A stretch of 64,000 bases of DNA from assembly GCA_022705325.1 (NCBI GenBank), contig JAKJER010000001.1, positions 62,001 through 126,000 on the forward strand, given 5' to 3'. Below are positions 49,253 through 58,306 of this stretch, in pieces. The stretch comes from Planctomycetota bacterium. GTDB taxonomy: Bacteria; Planctomycetota; Phycisphaerae; SM23-33. The position numbers were made by a program, and so were the translations under genes. Under the pieces are notes generated by a model. That model was not told the origin of the DNA. It ran no database searches and saw only the letters and a list, made by a program, of their open reading frames with translations. Positions within the stretch are counted from its first letter, which is position 1, and the number at the start of each line of letters is the position of its first letter.

Positions 49253-52200
49253 TTACTGCCTGCGTCGCCGGATGTAGCCGCCCAGCGCGCCGGCGGCCAG
49301 GGCCAGCAGGCCCATGGTGGCCGGCTCGGGCACAGCGGTGAGTTCCACGTTGAACCCGTCGGGCCCTCCGGCGTAGGTGATGGCGAAGCTGGCGGTCACG
49401 CCGGGCACGCCGAACCACGTGCCCTCGGGGAGGTTCTCGAACTGTCCGCTGATGGCCTCGTCGGAGTCGATCAGCAGGATGTGCGCGTTCTCGGGCACGT
49501 CATAGTCGGCCAGCAACACCAGTTGGCCGGCCAGGTCGACCGGGCCGTTGACCACGAGCAGGTCGTTGCCGGTGAGCGTCAACTCCATCTCCAGGGTTCC
49601 GCCGGCGAGTTGGGTGTAGCCGCCGTTGATGGTGGTCGTGCCGGCCGAGCCTCCGGGGGCCAGCGTGCCGCCCGCCTGGATGAGCGTCCCGTTGAAGACG
49701 CCCACGTTCAGGAGGCGTCCGCCCGTGAAGCTGAACTGGCCGGCGGACGCGTCGCGAAGGAAGATCGTCCCGCCGTTGAGGTTGAGCGTGCCGGCCTGGA
49801 GGTTGATCTGGTCCTTGGGCCCGCCGTTTCGGTAGTCCAGGTTGCCCGCGACGGCGGCGCCGATGTTGACCGTTCCGCCGTTGATGGTCAGTTCCAGTCC
49901 GCTGTCGGCGTCGGAGTTGTTGCCCATGTTGAGCGTCCGTCCGACGTTGACCGTCCCGCCGGCCAGCACGGTCACCAGGCCGTGCCCGCCGTTGGTGTTC
50001 CAGTCCCGCTGGCCGCCGCCTCCGGTGAGGTTGAACACCGCGGGCGTCGCGTATCCGCCGATGGTGACGGTCGCCTCGGTGTCGACGCTCTGGCCGGTGA
50101 TGAAATTGCCGCCGTTCTCGGTGAGCGTGCCGCTGCGGAAGGTGAACACGCCCGTGCCGTTGTCGGCGGCCTCGAACTGCCCGCCGATGGTGACCGTGGG
50201 GCTGGTCGTCCCGTCGCCGATGATCAGCGTGCCGCTGGAGTTGGCCCCGGTGTCGGCGATGCGGATGCCGTTGGACACGGTCACCGTGCCGTCCAGGATC
50301 TCCATCAGGGCCTTGGAGCCGGCGCGGTTTGCGTTGCCGACCACCAGGTTGCTGCTGGCGTGGTCGCCCACGTTGAGCACCCCGCCGTTCATCGTGTAGC
50401 GGGCGTCGGCGTCGTTGTTGGCGTCGTTGGCCAGGTCCAACTGCCCGCCGACGTTCACCGTCCCGCCGTTCTGGATGAACACGCCCTTGCCCTTGTTGCA
50501 GACGCGGAGCTGGTTCTGGATGTCGATCAGCCCGTCATGGATGGTAAAGCTGGCGTCGCACGTGTTGTTCTGCCCGACGATGAGGTTGCTGCTGGTCTGG
50601 TTGTACGTGCCCGAGTGCATGACGACCACGCCCGTGCCGTTCTCGGCCGTCTCGAAGTTGCCCCCGCTGACGTTGAGGACGGGGCTGGTCGAGCCGCCGC
50701 TGGTGCCGATGACCAGGCTTCCGGAGCCTGAGCTGTTGGTGGCCAGGTTCAGCCCGCCGGTGGAAGTCAGCGTGCCGTCGATCAGTTCCAGCGTGCCCGT
50801 TCCCGAGACGCCCACGCGCAGGTAGGCATTGAAGCTAGCCGTCCCGCCGTCGATGCGCAACGTGCCGTCGCCGTTGCCTGTTTCGCCGATCACCGAGTTT
50901 GCGATGACCAGCGTCCCGCCGGCGGGTACGGTAAGCAGGCCGGCGCCGCTCGATCCGACCGCCAGCGTGCCGGTGGTGGTCAGGATCTTGCCCGCAGCCA
51001 CCGTGTAGCTGGCGCTCGTGCCGGCGGCCTGGGCCAGCGCGAACCGCTGCACGGTGATGTTGCCGGCGACATTCAGCGTCCCGCCGTCCAGATGGAACTG
51101 GGCGGGGTCCACCCCGGGGGCGGTCTCGAGGATCTCCCCGCCGACCGTCAACGTGCCTCCGCTGAGGTTGTACGTGCCGCCCTCGCCCGTGCCGCCCGGT
51201 CCGTATTCCAGGTTGCCGGCAATCGTCACCGTCCCGCCGTCCTGGTCGATCGTGGTGGCGTTCGGGCCGCCCAGGATGATCGTGCCCGCCTCCACCGCGC
51301 CGCTGACGACGTTGATGACGGCTGTGCCCGACCCGGACTGGATCGTGCCGGCCTTCAGGGCGCCCCCGTCAACCGTCACTCTGCCCGTGCCGCCGGTGCT
51401 GTTGCCCAGGATCAGGGCGTTCTGCACGTCCAGTACGCCGCCGGTGATCGTGAGATAACCCGTGCGATCGTTGAGTCCCAGTTCCATCTGACCGCCGACG
51501 CCCTTCCCGCCGTTGTCGCGGATGCGCAGCTCGCCGCCGGTGATGTTCAGCCGCCCATGCCCGCCGACGCCCAGCCCGGGGTTGATGCCCAGTCGCAGAC
51601 TGTTGACCTCGAAGTCGTCGCCCGCGCCCACTTCCACCGGCGCCTGCACGGCGTTGTCTTCGAGGCTGATGTTCACGCGGTCCATGGCCGAGGGCAGCAC
51701 GTCGTTAGGCGGCTGGTTCTGGGCGTTGAGGTCCACCCGCCAGTTGGTGTTGGTCCGCCACTTCCCGTCGCCCGGGTAGGGGGTCGAGCCGTCGTCGGGC
51801 GTCGGGCGGACGGGGCTGACCACGTCCTCGGTGCCGGCGTCCCAGCAGACGTCCACGCCGGTGGGCGTGGCGGCGGTAAAGGCCCGCTCGAACGCGAAGA
51901 TGCCCGCCGCCTCGGCCGAAGCGTGACCGCGGTCGCTGTCGTTGAAGGTGTCCTCGTCGAGGGTGAGCTTGACGTCCGCGGCGGTAACGGCGCCGCGCCG
52001 CAGCCAGCCGCCGTCGTCGCCGTTCCTCGACGCGGTCGAGGCCACCACCAGCGGGGCCGACGCGAAGGTCTGGATGAAGCTGATCGGGATGCCGTCGCCG
52101 TCGGGATTCTGGTCGGTCCAGCCGTCGATGACGGCGGCGCTCTGGAGGGCGTCGAACAAGACGCTGCCGCTTCCGTCGATCGTGTAGCCCCCGCCGTTGC

Positions 52201-52870
52201 CGTCCAGCGTTCCCGGACCAGCCGTCAGGGCGACGTAGCCGACCTGCTCGGCTACCACCGTCCCGCCGTCGCCATACGCCTCGGCCCGCTCCAGCGCCAC
52301 GTCGAACCCGCCGGTCGAGACGTTCCGGATCGCCGTCGTCATCCACGGCACCGACGGGTCGCTCGGCAGCGAGTTCGACTCGCTGTTCATCGTCTGGATG
52401 AAGGCTTGGAGCACGGGCGTCGACGGCATGGCCGCCAGGAAGCTCTGCGGGTCCCACCCTCCGCCGCTCTTTCGCTGAATCTGGCTGGTGGAGACGCCGC
52501 CGGCCTCGATGTACACGCCCGGCTGGATCTCCCATCGTCCGGGCACGATCGCGAAGTAGGCCACGTCGGTCATAGCCCCGTGCGTGCCGTCCTTGTTGCG
52601 GGGCTCGGTCTGCACGGCTTCAAAGCCGGTCTTGGTCACGTTGCGGATGCGGATGGCGCACGGGTCGCCGCCCTCGTTGGTCGCCACCAGGAACACCAGC
52701 GGCGTCTGGTCGTAGCTCTGGTTGAACGTCACCGACTGGAACGGCGAGGAATTGTTGGTCGTCGGCAGGGTGAACGTGTCGACCTCGAACAGCGGGCCGG
52801 CCCGCAACGTTCCCGCGACAGCCAGAAGCGCACAAACGACATACGTGAACAAACGACCCCGAGTACTCAT
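49253..52870 (-). CDS. Very large PEP-CTERM protein with autotransporter-like beta-helix repeats
   Basis: A 1205-residue exported protein. Signal peptide 1-24 (LFTYVVCALLAVAGTLRAG); residues ~30-320 hold about three repeats reminiscent of H-type lectin modules (VTFNQSYDQTPLVFL, ISFIQTFASAPLVVAS). From ~380 to 1100 runs a beta-helix of short repeats of the type GGxLNVGG, GRVTVDGGAL, NGGTVNVGG and IGDGTTSPTVTIGGQF, as in autotransporter passengers. The last ~110 residues (GGTLEMELTLTGNDLLVVNG, PEGTWFGVPGVTASF) and the VPEPATMGLLALAAGALGG tail are shared with the gene at 53293. ATG 52870 follows GGAAGGAG; an in-frame ATG at 53038 also has an SD. Confidence 0.88.
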   Translation of the reverse strand: MSTRGRLFTYVVCALLAVAGTLRAGPLFEVDTFTLPTTNNSSPFQSVTFNQSYDQTPLVFLVATNEGGDPCAIRIRNVTKTGFEAVQTEPRNKDGTHGAMTDVAYFAIVPGRWEIQPGVYIEAGGVSTSQIQRKSGGGWDPQSFLAAMPSTPVLQAFIQTMNSESNSLPSDPSVPWMTTAIRNVSTGGFDVALERAEAYGDGGTVVAEQVGYVALTAGPGTLDGNGGGYTIDGSGSVLFDALQSAAVIDGWTDQNPDGDGIPISFIQTFASAPLVVASTASRNGDDGGWLRRGAVTAADVKLTLDEDTFNDSDRGHASAEAAGIFAFERAFTAATPTGVDVCWDAGTEDVVSPVRPTPDDGSTPYPGDGKWRTNTNWRVDLNAQNQPPNDVLPSAMDRVNISLEDNAVQAPVEVGAGDDFEVNSLRLGINPGLGVGGHGRLNITGGELRIRDNGGKGVGGQMELGLNDRTGYLTITGGVLDVQNALILGNSTGGTGRVTVDGGALKAGTIQSGSGTAVINVVSGAVEAGTIILGGPNATTIDQDGGTVTIAGNLEYGPGGTGEGGTYNLSGGTLTVGGEILETAPGVDPAQFHLDGGTLNVAGNITVQRFALAQAAGTSASYTVAAGKILTTTGTLAVGSSGAGLLTVPAGGTLVIANSVIGETGNGDGTLRIDGGTASFNAYLRVGVSGTGTLELIDGTLTSTGGLNLATNSSGSGSLVIGTSGGSTSPVLNVSGGNFETAENGTGVVVMHSGTYNQTSSNLIVGQNNTCDASFTIHDGLIDIQNQLRVCNKGKGVFIQNGGTVNVGGQLDLANDANNDADARYTMNGGVLNVGDHASSNLVVGNANRAGSKALMEILDGTVTVSNGIRIADTGANSSGTLIIGDGTTSPTVTIGGQFEAADNGTGVFTFRSGTLTENGGNFITGQSVDTEATVTIGGYATPAVFNLTGGGGQRDWNTNGGHGLVTVLAGGTVNVGRTLNMGNNSDADSGLELTINGGTVNIGAAVAGNLDYRNGGPKDQINLQAGTLNLNGGTIFLRDASAGQFSFTGGRLLNVGVFNGTLIQAGGTLAPGGSAGTTTINGGYTQLAGGTLEMELTLTGNDLLVVNGPVDLAGQLVLLADYDVPENAHILLIDSDEAISGQFENLPEGTWFGVPGVTASFAITYAGGPDGFNVELTAVPEPATMGLLALAAGALGGYIRRRRQ

Positions 52871-53062
52871 GTCCGTTCTCCTTCCTGCCAGCGTCCTGCC
52901 GCCAGCCGGGCCAATCCGCGCGAAGCAACGCTCCGTGCGTCTTGAGACGACCGGCAACGCTCCAGGCTGCGAACCCGCAACGCAGGACCGGGACGCCCTC
53001 TTGTTTGCGATACGTGCCAACCAAAGAGCCTGCGACATGTCTCTCCTACAGGCCTACCGTCT

Positions 53063-53090
53063 ATTATAGGCCATTTCGGGGATGCGCCAA
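53063..53090 (-). promoter_or_regulatory. Promoter of the giant PEP-CTERM gene at 49253-52870
   Basis: On the minus strand TTGGCG (53085-53090), 16-nt spacer, TATAAT (53063-53068). Confidence 0.5.
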
Positions 53091-53190
53091 GTCGGATTTC
53101 TCACGTGTTTCTCACCATTGGCCGGCCCCCGCGGAGGTGCAAACAGTCCCCGGACGGAGTACCCGTTTCCCGGAAGGCCCGAGCGGGCTG

Positions 53191-53230
53191 AAAAAGACGG
53201 CGAGGGCTGGTCGTGGGACCAACCCTCGCC
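53191..53230 (-). terminator. Rho-independent terminator of the PEP-CTERM gene at 53293
   Basis: A 14-bp stem GGCGAGGGCTGGTC / GACCAACCCTCGCC (53199-53212 and 53217-53230), loop of 4, one position being a G-U pair only in the minus-strand RNA, then TCTTTTTC. Strand preference and U tract agree with the minus-strand gene. Confidence 0.85.
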
Positions 53231-53292
53231 GCTTTGCTGAAGTCTGCCTCTGTCTCTGTTTGCGGGCCTTGTTGCGGGATTGTGGCCCGTCG

Positions 53293-56226
53293 TTACGAGC
53301 GGCGCCGGCGGATGTAGCCGCCCAGCGCGCCGGCAGCCAGGGCCAGCAGGCCCATGGTGGCCGGCTCGGGCACGGCCGTCAGCTCCACGTCGTTGCCCGT
53401 GCCGCCCTGGTAGGTGATGGCGAAGCTGGCGGTCACGCCGGGAACGCCGAACCAGGTGCCTTCGGGCAGGTCGGCGAACGCCCCGGTCGTCAGATCGCTG
53501 CTGATGTTGTCGATCAGCAGGATGCGGGTGTTCTCGGGCACGTCGTAGCCGGCCAGCAACAGCAGCTCGCCGTCCAGGTTGACCCTGCCGTTGACCACGA
53601 GCAGGTCGTTGCCGCCTGTGGTCAGTTCCATCTCGAGCGTCCCGCCGGCGAGCTGGGTGTAGCTGCCGTTGACGGTGGTCGTGCCGACCGAGTGGCCCGG
53701 GGCCATCGTGCCGGAGGTGTTGGTGAGGTCGAACTCGATCAGGTCGGCCTGCAATCGCCCGCCGGTGAATTTGAACGTGCTGTCGGCCCGCTTGCGGATG
53801 GTGCGGGCGTTGAGCGTGCCGCCCTCGAGGTTGTACGTGGAGGCCACGTCTCGCCCGATGAGGATGCTGAAGTTGTCCGGCGAAGCCTCCAGGGCGCCCA
53901 TGGCGTTGAAGACGCCTCCGGTCTGCGTGAAGGTGGCGGCGGCGCTGCGCCCTACCTCCACCCGCATGGAAGCATTCAGCGTGCCGTCCATCAGGGTGTA
54001 GGTCGAGCCGTCCGATCCGCCGAATTCAGCCACGAACAGCCGGCGCACGTTGACGGTGGAGTCGCCGTCCTGGATGAAGTGGCCCATCCCGCCGCGACCG
54101 ACGACGGTGTGCGTGCCGTTGACGTTAAGCGTGCCGCCGGTCATGTGGTAGGTGGCCGGGTCGGTGCTGCTGCCTCCGCCGTCCTGCTTGTTGCGGACGT
54201 AGAGGTCGTTGTTGGCGGTCACGGTTCCGCCGGTCTGGGTGAAGGTGGCCGTGTGGCTGCGCCCGATGTTGATCTGATCGCTGGCCGTCAGCGTGCCGTC
54301 GTTGAGCGTGTAGGACGAGCCGCCCGAGCCGGCCCCCTCGGCCACGAACAGTCGGCGCAGGCTCACCGTCCCGCCGTCCTGGGTCATCTGTCCGACGCCG
54401 CCGCGCCCGATGACGGTGTGCTGGCCGCCCACGGTGAGGCGGGCGTTGTCGGCGACGGTGACCGTGCCGGTCGAGCCGGAGCCGTTGGCGACGAAGAAGT
54501 CGGTGCTGGAGCGGGTCTGGCTGTCGCCGGCTAGGTGGAGCGTGCCCTGCTGACCGGCGCCGCTGGCCACCTCGAGGTTCCCGCTGACGTTGAGCCCGCC
54601 CGTGCCGGTGACGGTGAGGCTGCCGGTCCCGTTGATGTACCGGGTGCCGCTGGTAGCCACGCCGACGTCGATGACGGCGTTGTCGCCCCCGCCGGGCAGG
54701 ACGTCGTTGGTCCACAGCGTGTTCGTGCCGTAGTCGCCCGTGATGCCCCGCCAGTGGAACGGATCGGTCGGCTGGGCGATCTGGTCGAGCCACTTGACCT
54801 CGATGTTGTCCAGGTCGAGGTTGGTCGTGGCCCCGCCGGTGCGCCCGCCAAAGACCACCCGGCTCTCGTAGGGCGTCACGCCGGCGATGAAGTAATTGGT
54901 GAAGATGTTGTGAGGAGTGGAGGTGGCCTTGTCAATCAGGTCCAGCGTGACATTGGCCCCGCCGGCGACGAAGTCGATGGTCGCGCTGGCCGTGTGCCAG
55001 GCGCCGCGATAGTCGTACGGGATGGTCCTGGTCACGTTCTGCCCGTTCCAGGCCAGGTTCACCGAGTACGGACCGGGATCGCCGGCGTTGACATAGATGT
55101 CGAAGCCGAGGCCCAGCGCGTTGGCGATCCTGGCTTCTTCCCAGCCGCCGCTGGTGGCCACGCCGGTCCCGGTGGTCCCGTTCCATCCGGTGTTGACCAG
55201 GGCGAAGGCGAACCCGTCAGCGCCGCTGAGGACGTTGAAATCCCACTTGGCCTCGATGCGCCCGAACTGCCCCTGCGCGACGCGGTCGAAGCCGATCTGA
55301 TTGTTCAGGTTTCCGGTCTGCCGGATCAGGCGGAGATAGTTGCCCGTGGGCCCGCCGGCCAGCACGTGCGGCCCGGGGCTGCCGGTGTTGGGGCTCAGGG
55401 CAAACGGCGTGGTGCCGTAGTTGTCGAAGTCCTGGAACAACGTGTTGGCGCCGACCGGACCGCCGGCTGGGTTCGCCCCCGGGGCCGTCGTCGGGTTGCT
55501 GTAGGACACGTTGACGTTGTCCAGGTCTACGTTCATGTTCAACCCGCCGGTCCGCCCGGCGAACTGGACGCGGTTCTCGAAAGGCCCCGCACCGAACACG
55601 TACTGGTTGAACACCGTCACCGTTGTGGGCGTTCCATTGACGTTGCCGATGAGGTCTAGTTTCTGCTGGCTGCCCGGCCCGAGGGCGTCGATCGACCAGA
55701 CCGCCTGGTTCCACACGCCGTTGGCAAAATTCACGCTGCCCGTCGCCACCGCGTAGCGGGCGAGTTCCTGGTTGTTCCAGTTCAGAGTCACGTGGTTGGT
55801 CCCCGCGGGGTACGCTCGGAACCCCAGGCCCAGCACGCCTGCGGCGTTGGGCGACTCGTTCGCACCAAAGGCCGCCCCAGCCCCCGTCGTACCGTACGTG
55901 CCGGTCGGGATCAGGGCGGCGGAGAATCCGTCAGCCGCCTGATCGAGACTGTACCCGGCAAAGTCGAACCGGGCGACCACGTTTTGGTATACGCCCGCGT
56001 CCGTCCGGTCGTAGGCATAGCGGTTGGACTGGCTGTTCACGCCGTCATTGACCAGGCGCAGGAAGTAGCCTGACGGTCCGCCGGACGTCACCGTCGGCGC
56101 GGGCAGGTTGCTGTTGGTGATGGTCGCAGCCGGCAGCGGCGCGTCAAACGTGTCTACCAGCCCAGCGGAAAGCCCAGCCGATACCATGCACAAAACGCCC
56201 ACAACGAGCCACATGTGTCGCATCAT
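53293..56226 (-). CDS. Very large PEP-CTERM protein with two lectin-like domains and beta-helix repeats
   Basis: A 977-residue exported protein. Signal peptide 1-21 (LVVGVLCMVSAGLSAG); two related ~200-residue legume-lectin/LamG-like modules (NLPAPTVTSGGPSGYFLRLV...NRVQFAGRTGGLNMNVDLDN and GGPTGNYLRLIRQTGN...SRVVFGGRTGGATTNLDLDN), an autotransporter-type repeat region (GVGQMTQDGGTVSLRRLFVA, NDGTLTASDQINIGR, TATFTQTGGTV) and the C-terminal ~110-residue module plus VPEPATMGLLALAAGALGG shared with the gene at 49253. Likely a carbohydrate-binding surface or matrix protein. ATG 56226 follows GAGGAGAGG. A strong terminator follows the gene. Confidence 0.88.
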   Translation of the reverse strand: MMRHMWLVVGVLCMVSAGLSAGLVDTFDAPLPAATITNSNLPAPTVTSGGPSGYFLRLVNDGVNSQSNRYAYDRTDAGVYQNVVARFDFAGYSLDQAADGFSAALIPTGTYGTTGAGAAFGANESPNAAGVLGLGFRAYPAGTNHVTLNWNNQELARYAVATGSVNFANGVWNQAVWSIDALGPGSQQKLDLIGNVNGTPTTVTVFNQYVFGAGPFENRVQFAGRTGGLNMNVDLDNVNVSYSNPTTAPGANPAGGPVGANTLFQDFDNYGTTPFALSPNTGSPGPHVLAGGPTGNYLRLIRQTGNLNNQIGFDRVAQGQFGRIEAKWDFNVLSGADGFAFALVNTGWNGTTGTGVATSGGWEEARIANALGLGFDIYVNAGDPGPYSVNLAWNGQNVTRTIPYDYRGAWHTASATIDFVAGGANVTLDLIDKATSTPHNIFTNYFIAGVTPYESRVVFGGRTGGATTNLDLDNIEVKWLDQIAQPTDPFHWRGITGDYGTNTLWTNDVLPGGGDNAVIDVGVATSGTRYINGTGSLTVTGTGGLNVSGNLEVASGAGQQGTLHLAGDSQTRSSTDFFVANGSGSTGTVTVADNARLTVGGQHTVIGRGGVGQMTQDGGTVSLRRLFVAEGAGSGGSSYTLNDGTLTASDQINIGRSHTATFTQTGGTVTANNDLYVRNKQDGGGSSTDPATYHMTGGTLNVNGTHTVVGRGGMGHFIQDGDSTVNVRRLFVAEFGGSDGSTYTLMDGTLNASMRVEVGRSAAATFTQTGGVFNAMGALEASPDNFSILIGRDVASTYNLEGGTLNARTIRKRADSTFKFTGGRLQADLIEFDLTNTSGTMAPGHSVGTTTVNGSYTQLAGGTLEMELTTGGNDLLVVNGRVNLDGELLLLAGYDVPENTRILLIDNISSDLTTGAFADLPEGTWFGVPGVTASFAITYQGGTGNDVELTAVPEPATMGLLALAAGALGGYIRRRRS

Positions 56227-56403
56227 TGGTCCTCTCCTCTAAAGACAAGGATTTGCCAGTCTCTCACTCAACACGATAGGACGAACGATCGCCCTCGCGG
56301 TCGTTCATACCTAATAGCGTACCGCGCGGCGGCTGGGTGTCAAGGGGGGTTTCTGCCGGTTTTTCGGCGCTTCCGGCCATGCGGGCTCCGCGAGAATGGG
56401 CGA

Positions 56404-57411
56404 TCACTCGGCCTTGAGCGGGCGGGCCATGAGGTCGGCGATGGCCTGGGCGGGAGGGGTGTGCTCGAAGAGGATGTTGTGGACGGCCCGGGTGATGGGC
56501 ATCTCCACGCCGAGTTGGGCGGCCAGTTGCACCAGGCTGACGGTGGTGGCGACGCCCTCGACCACGCCGTGCGCCTGAGCCTGCGCCTGCTGGGGGGTGG
56601 CGCCCTGGCCGACGGCCTGTCCGAAACAGCGGTTTCGTCCGATGGGGGAGGTGCAGGTGGTGATAAGGTCGCCGACGCCGGCCAGGCCGAAGAAGGTCTC
56701 GGCCCGCCCGCCGGCGGCCTGGCCCAGGCGGACGATCTCGGCCAGTCCGCGTGTGACGAGGGCGGCCTTGGCGTTGTCGCCGGCCTGGAGGCCGTCGAGG
56801 ATGCCGGCGGCGATGGCGATGACGTTCTTGGCGGCGCCGGCGATTTCCAGCCCGACCAGGTCCGGGTTGGTGTAGATGCGGAAGTAGGGGCGGTTGAGCA
56901 GGGCCTGGACGCGGTCGGCCAGGAGCGTGTCGTCGGCGGCGACGGCGACGCTGGCGGGCAGTCGTCGGGCGACCTCCGGTGCGATGGACGGGCCCGACAG
57001 GGCGGCCAGGGGTCGCGTCGCGGCGTCGCGGTCGAGCACGTCGCCCAGGACCTGGGTGGGACGAAGCAGCGTGCCGTTCTCGATGCCCTTGGTCACGCTG
57101 CAGATGGGCAGAGCGGGCGGGCAGTGGGGGCCCAGGCGCTGCCAGACGCCGCGCATGAACTGGGTGGGGACGGCGGAGAAGGCCAGCTCGACACCGTCGA
57201 AGGCCTCGGCGTCGCTGAGGGCGATGCGGACGCGGTCGGGGAGCGGGCAGCCGGGCAGGAAGCGCCGGTTCTCGCGGTGCTCGGCCAGGTCGCGGGCGGC
57301 GTCGGGAAAGGCCGACCACAGGCGGACGTGGTGGCCGTTCTCGGCCAGCATCAGGGCGCAAACGGTGCCCATGGCCCCGTCGCCGATCATGGCAAGGGTG
57401 GACGTACTCAT
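56404..57411 (-). CDS. gpsA: Glycerol-3-phosphate dehydrogenase, NAD(P)-dependent
   Basis: A 335-residue cytoplasmic enzyme that reduces dihydroxyacetone phosphate to sn-glycerol 3-phosphate for phospholipid synthesis. Seen are the nucleotide-binding IGDGAMGTVCALMLAENGH, SVTKGIENGT, LSGPSIAPEVA, the catalytic Lys in GAAKNVIAIAAGI and GLAGVGDLITTCTSPIGRN. Length matches the family. The first glycine motif reads GDGAMG rather than the usual GxGxWG. It is divergent from the PTS EIIA gene and followed by the PEP-CTERM gene 177 nt away. Confidence 0.95.
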   Translation of the reverse strand: MSTSTLAMIGDGAMGTVCALMLAENGHHVRLWSAFPDAARDLAEHRENRRFLPGCPLPDRVRIALSDAEAFDGVELAFSAVPTQFMRGVWQRLGPHCPPALPICSVTKGIENGTLLRPTQVLGDVLDRDAATRPLAALSGPSIAPEVARRLPASVAVAADDTLLADRVQALLNRPYFRIYTNPDLVGLEIAGAAKNVIAIAAGILDGLQAGDNAKAALVTRGLAEIVRLGQAAGGRAETFFGLAGVGDLITTCTSPIGRNRCFGQAVGQGATPQQAQAQAHGVVEGVATTVSLVQLAAQLGVEMPITRAVHNILFEHTPPAQAIADLMARPLKAE

Positions 57412-57502
57412 CGGCCTGAGGGTATCGCGGCGCGGCGGGTTTGTCCAGAGCGGGCGAGCGGCGCGGCGGGCGACATTGGCCCCGCCGGGCGGAAATAAAC
57501 TG

Positions 57503-57531
57503 TTGCGTCCGTCGCGGGCGATAAGTAGAGT
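57503..57531 (+). promoter_or_regulatory. Possible promoter of the EIIA gene
   Basis: TTGCGT (57503-57508), 17-nt spacer, TAGAGT (57526-57531). A palindrome sits in the predicted leader. Confidence 0.3.
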
Positions 57532-57544
57532 TCGTGGTTTCAAT

Positions 57545-57564
57545 CCTGCCTGTCGGCAGGCAGG
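57545..57564. repeat. Palindromic element in the EIIA leader
   Basis: CCTGCCTG-TCGG-CAGGCAGG, a perfect 8-bp stem with a 4-nt loop, 37 nt before the EIIA ATG. It resembles small palindromes that are dispersed in many planctomycete genomes; only one copy is in this window. Confidence 0.65.
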
Positions 57565-57600
57565 AATGCCTCGGCCGCGCAGGCGGCAAGGACTTGGGCG

Positions 57601-58065
57601 ATGCTTTTGACCGACATGCTGAAGCTGGAGCAGATCAAGGTCCCGTTGGCTGCCACGGACAAGCAGGGCGCCATCCAGGAACTGGTGGACCTGCTGGCGG
57701 GCCAGGGCAGGCTGCTGGACCGCGACAAGGCGTATCAGGCCGTCCTGGAGCGCGAGCAGACGCGGACCACGGGCATCGGCGAGGGCGTGGCCATTCCGCA
57801 CGGCAAGACGCCGGCCGTCGACGACCTGGTGATCGCCCTGGGAAAGGCGCCCGACGGCGTGGACTTCGAGTCGATCGACGGCAAGCCGGTGACGCTGATC
57901 CTGCTGCTGCTGAGCCCGTCGGACCGGACCGGTCTGCATATCCAGGCCCTGGCGCGGATCTCCCGCCTGATCAGCCTGGACGCCTTCCGCAAGAAGATGG
58001 CCTCGGCGCAGACGGCCGAGGAGATCTTCCAGGTCATCCAGCAGCAGGAGCAGTCGCTCCAATAG
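57601..58065 (+). CDS. PTS sugar transporter subunit IIA (fructose/nitrogen-type)
   Basis: A 154-residue EIIA-Fru/PtsN-like protein. The phosphorylated His lies in GIGEGVAIPHGKTPAVDD (~His67); LEREQTRTTGIGEG and LHIQALARISRLI are family-typical. No EIIB/EIIC genes are near, so a regulatory role like PtsN, sensing phosphoenolpyruvate-derived phosphate, is more likely than sugar transport. ATG 57601 follows AAGGA. It is preceded by a palindromic repeat in the leader and followed by a probable gene remnant. Confidence 0.9.
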   Translation: MLLTDMLKLEQIKVPLAATDKQGAIQELVDLLAGQGRLLDRDKAYQAVLEREQTRTTGIGEGVAIPHGKTPAVDDLVIALGKAPDGVDFESIDGKPVTLILLLLSPSDRTGLHIQALARISRLISLDAFRKKMASAQTAEEIFQVIQQQEQSLQ

Positions 58066-58077
58066 AACGCCCCCACC

Positions 58078-58223
58078 TGCCCGCCGCCGGGACTACCTGA
58101 TCGTGACGGCCTCCAACAAAGCCCCGGGTGCCGTGCACGCTGGGGGCCGACCCGCCCAATGACCGGGCGCGGTTCTTCGATTTCGACATCAGCCGCCGGA
58201 ACCCGGTCGTCACGGTCCGCTGA
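58078..58223 (+). pseudogene. Possible 3' remnant of a decayed gene
   Basis: Two short frames read like consecutive parts of one protein C-terminus: RRRDYLIVTASNKAPGAVH in one frame and, after a one-base shift near 58135-58145, TLGADPPNDRARFFDFDISR with a following RNPVVTVR and stop. There is no start, and codon choice looks coding. The family is not recognised. This could equally be chance in GC-rich DNA. Confidence 0.3.
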
Positions 58224-58257
58224 ACCAGTCGTCACCTCTTGCCATCGGCACTCGCTC

Positions 58258-58286
58258 TTGTCGGGTGGGCCCACCCAAGGTACAGT
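58258..58286 (+). promoter_or_regulatory. Promoter of the Gfo/Idh/MocA gene
   Basis: TTGTCG (58258-58263), 17-nt spacer, TACAGT (58281-58286), 20 nt before the ATG, leaving just room for the CAGGAG ribosome binding site. Confidence 0.4.
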
Positions 58287-58306
58287 TGGGGCCTCAGGAG
58301 TTTCTT

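Larger units (their letters stand above)
52871..53292. other. Intergenic region between the two giant PEP-CTERM genes
   Basis: 422 nt. It holds the terminator of the upstream gene (53199-53230), a promoter on the minus strand (53063-53090) and a ~185-nt leader to the ATG at 52870. Within the leader an AGGAGAGAC-ATG (53038) opens an in-frame extension, and GGAGCGTTGC occurs twice. No separate gene is supported. Confidence 0.5.

Noticed and set aside
46095..50731. Long plus-strand frames across the beta-helix and PEP-CTERM genes
   Set aside because: Mirror images of repetitive GC-rich coding DNA; the minus-strand proteins have signal peptides and sorting tails, these do not.
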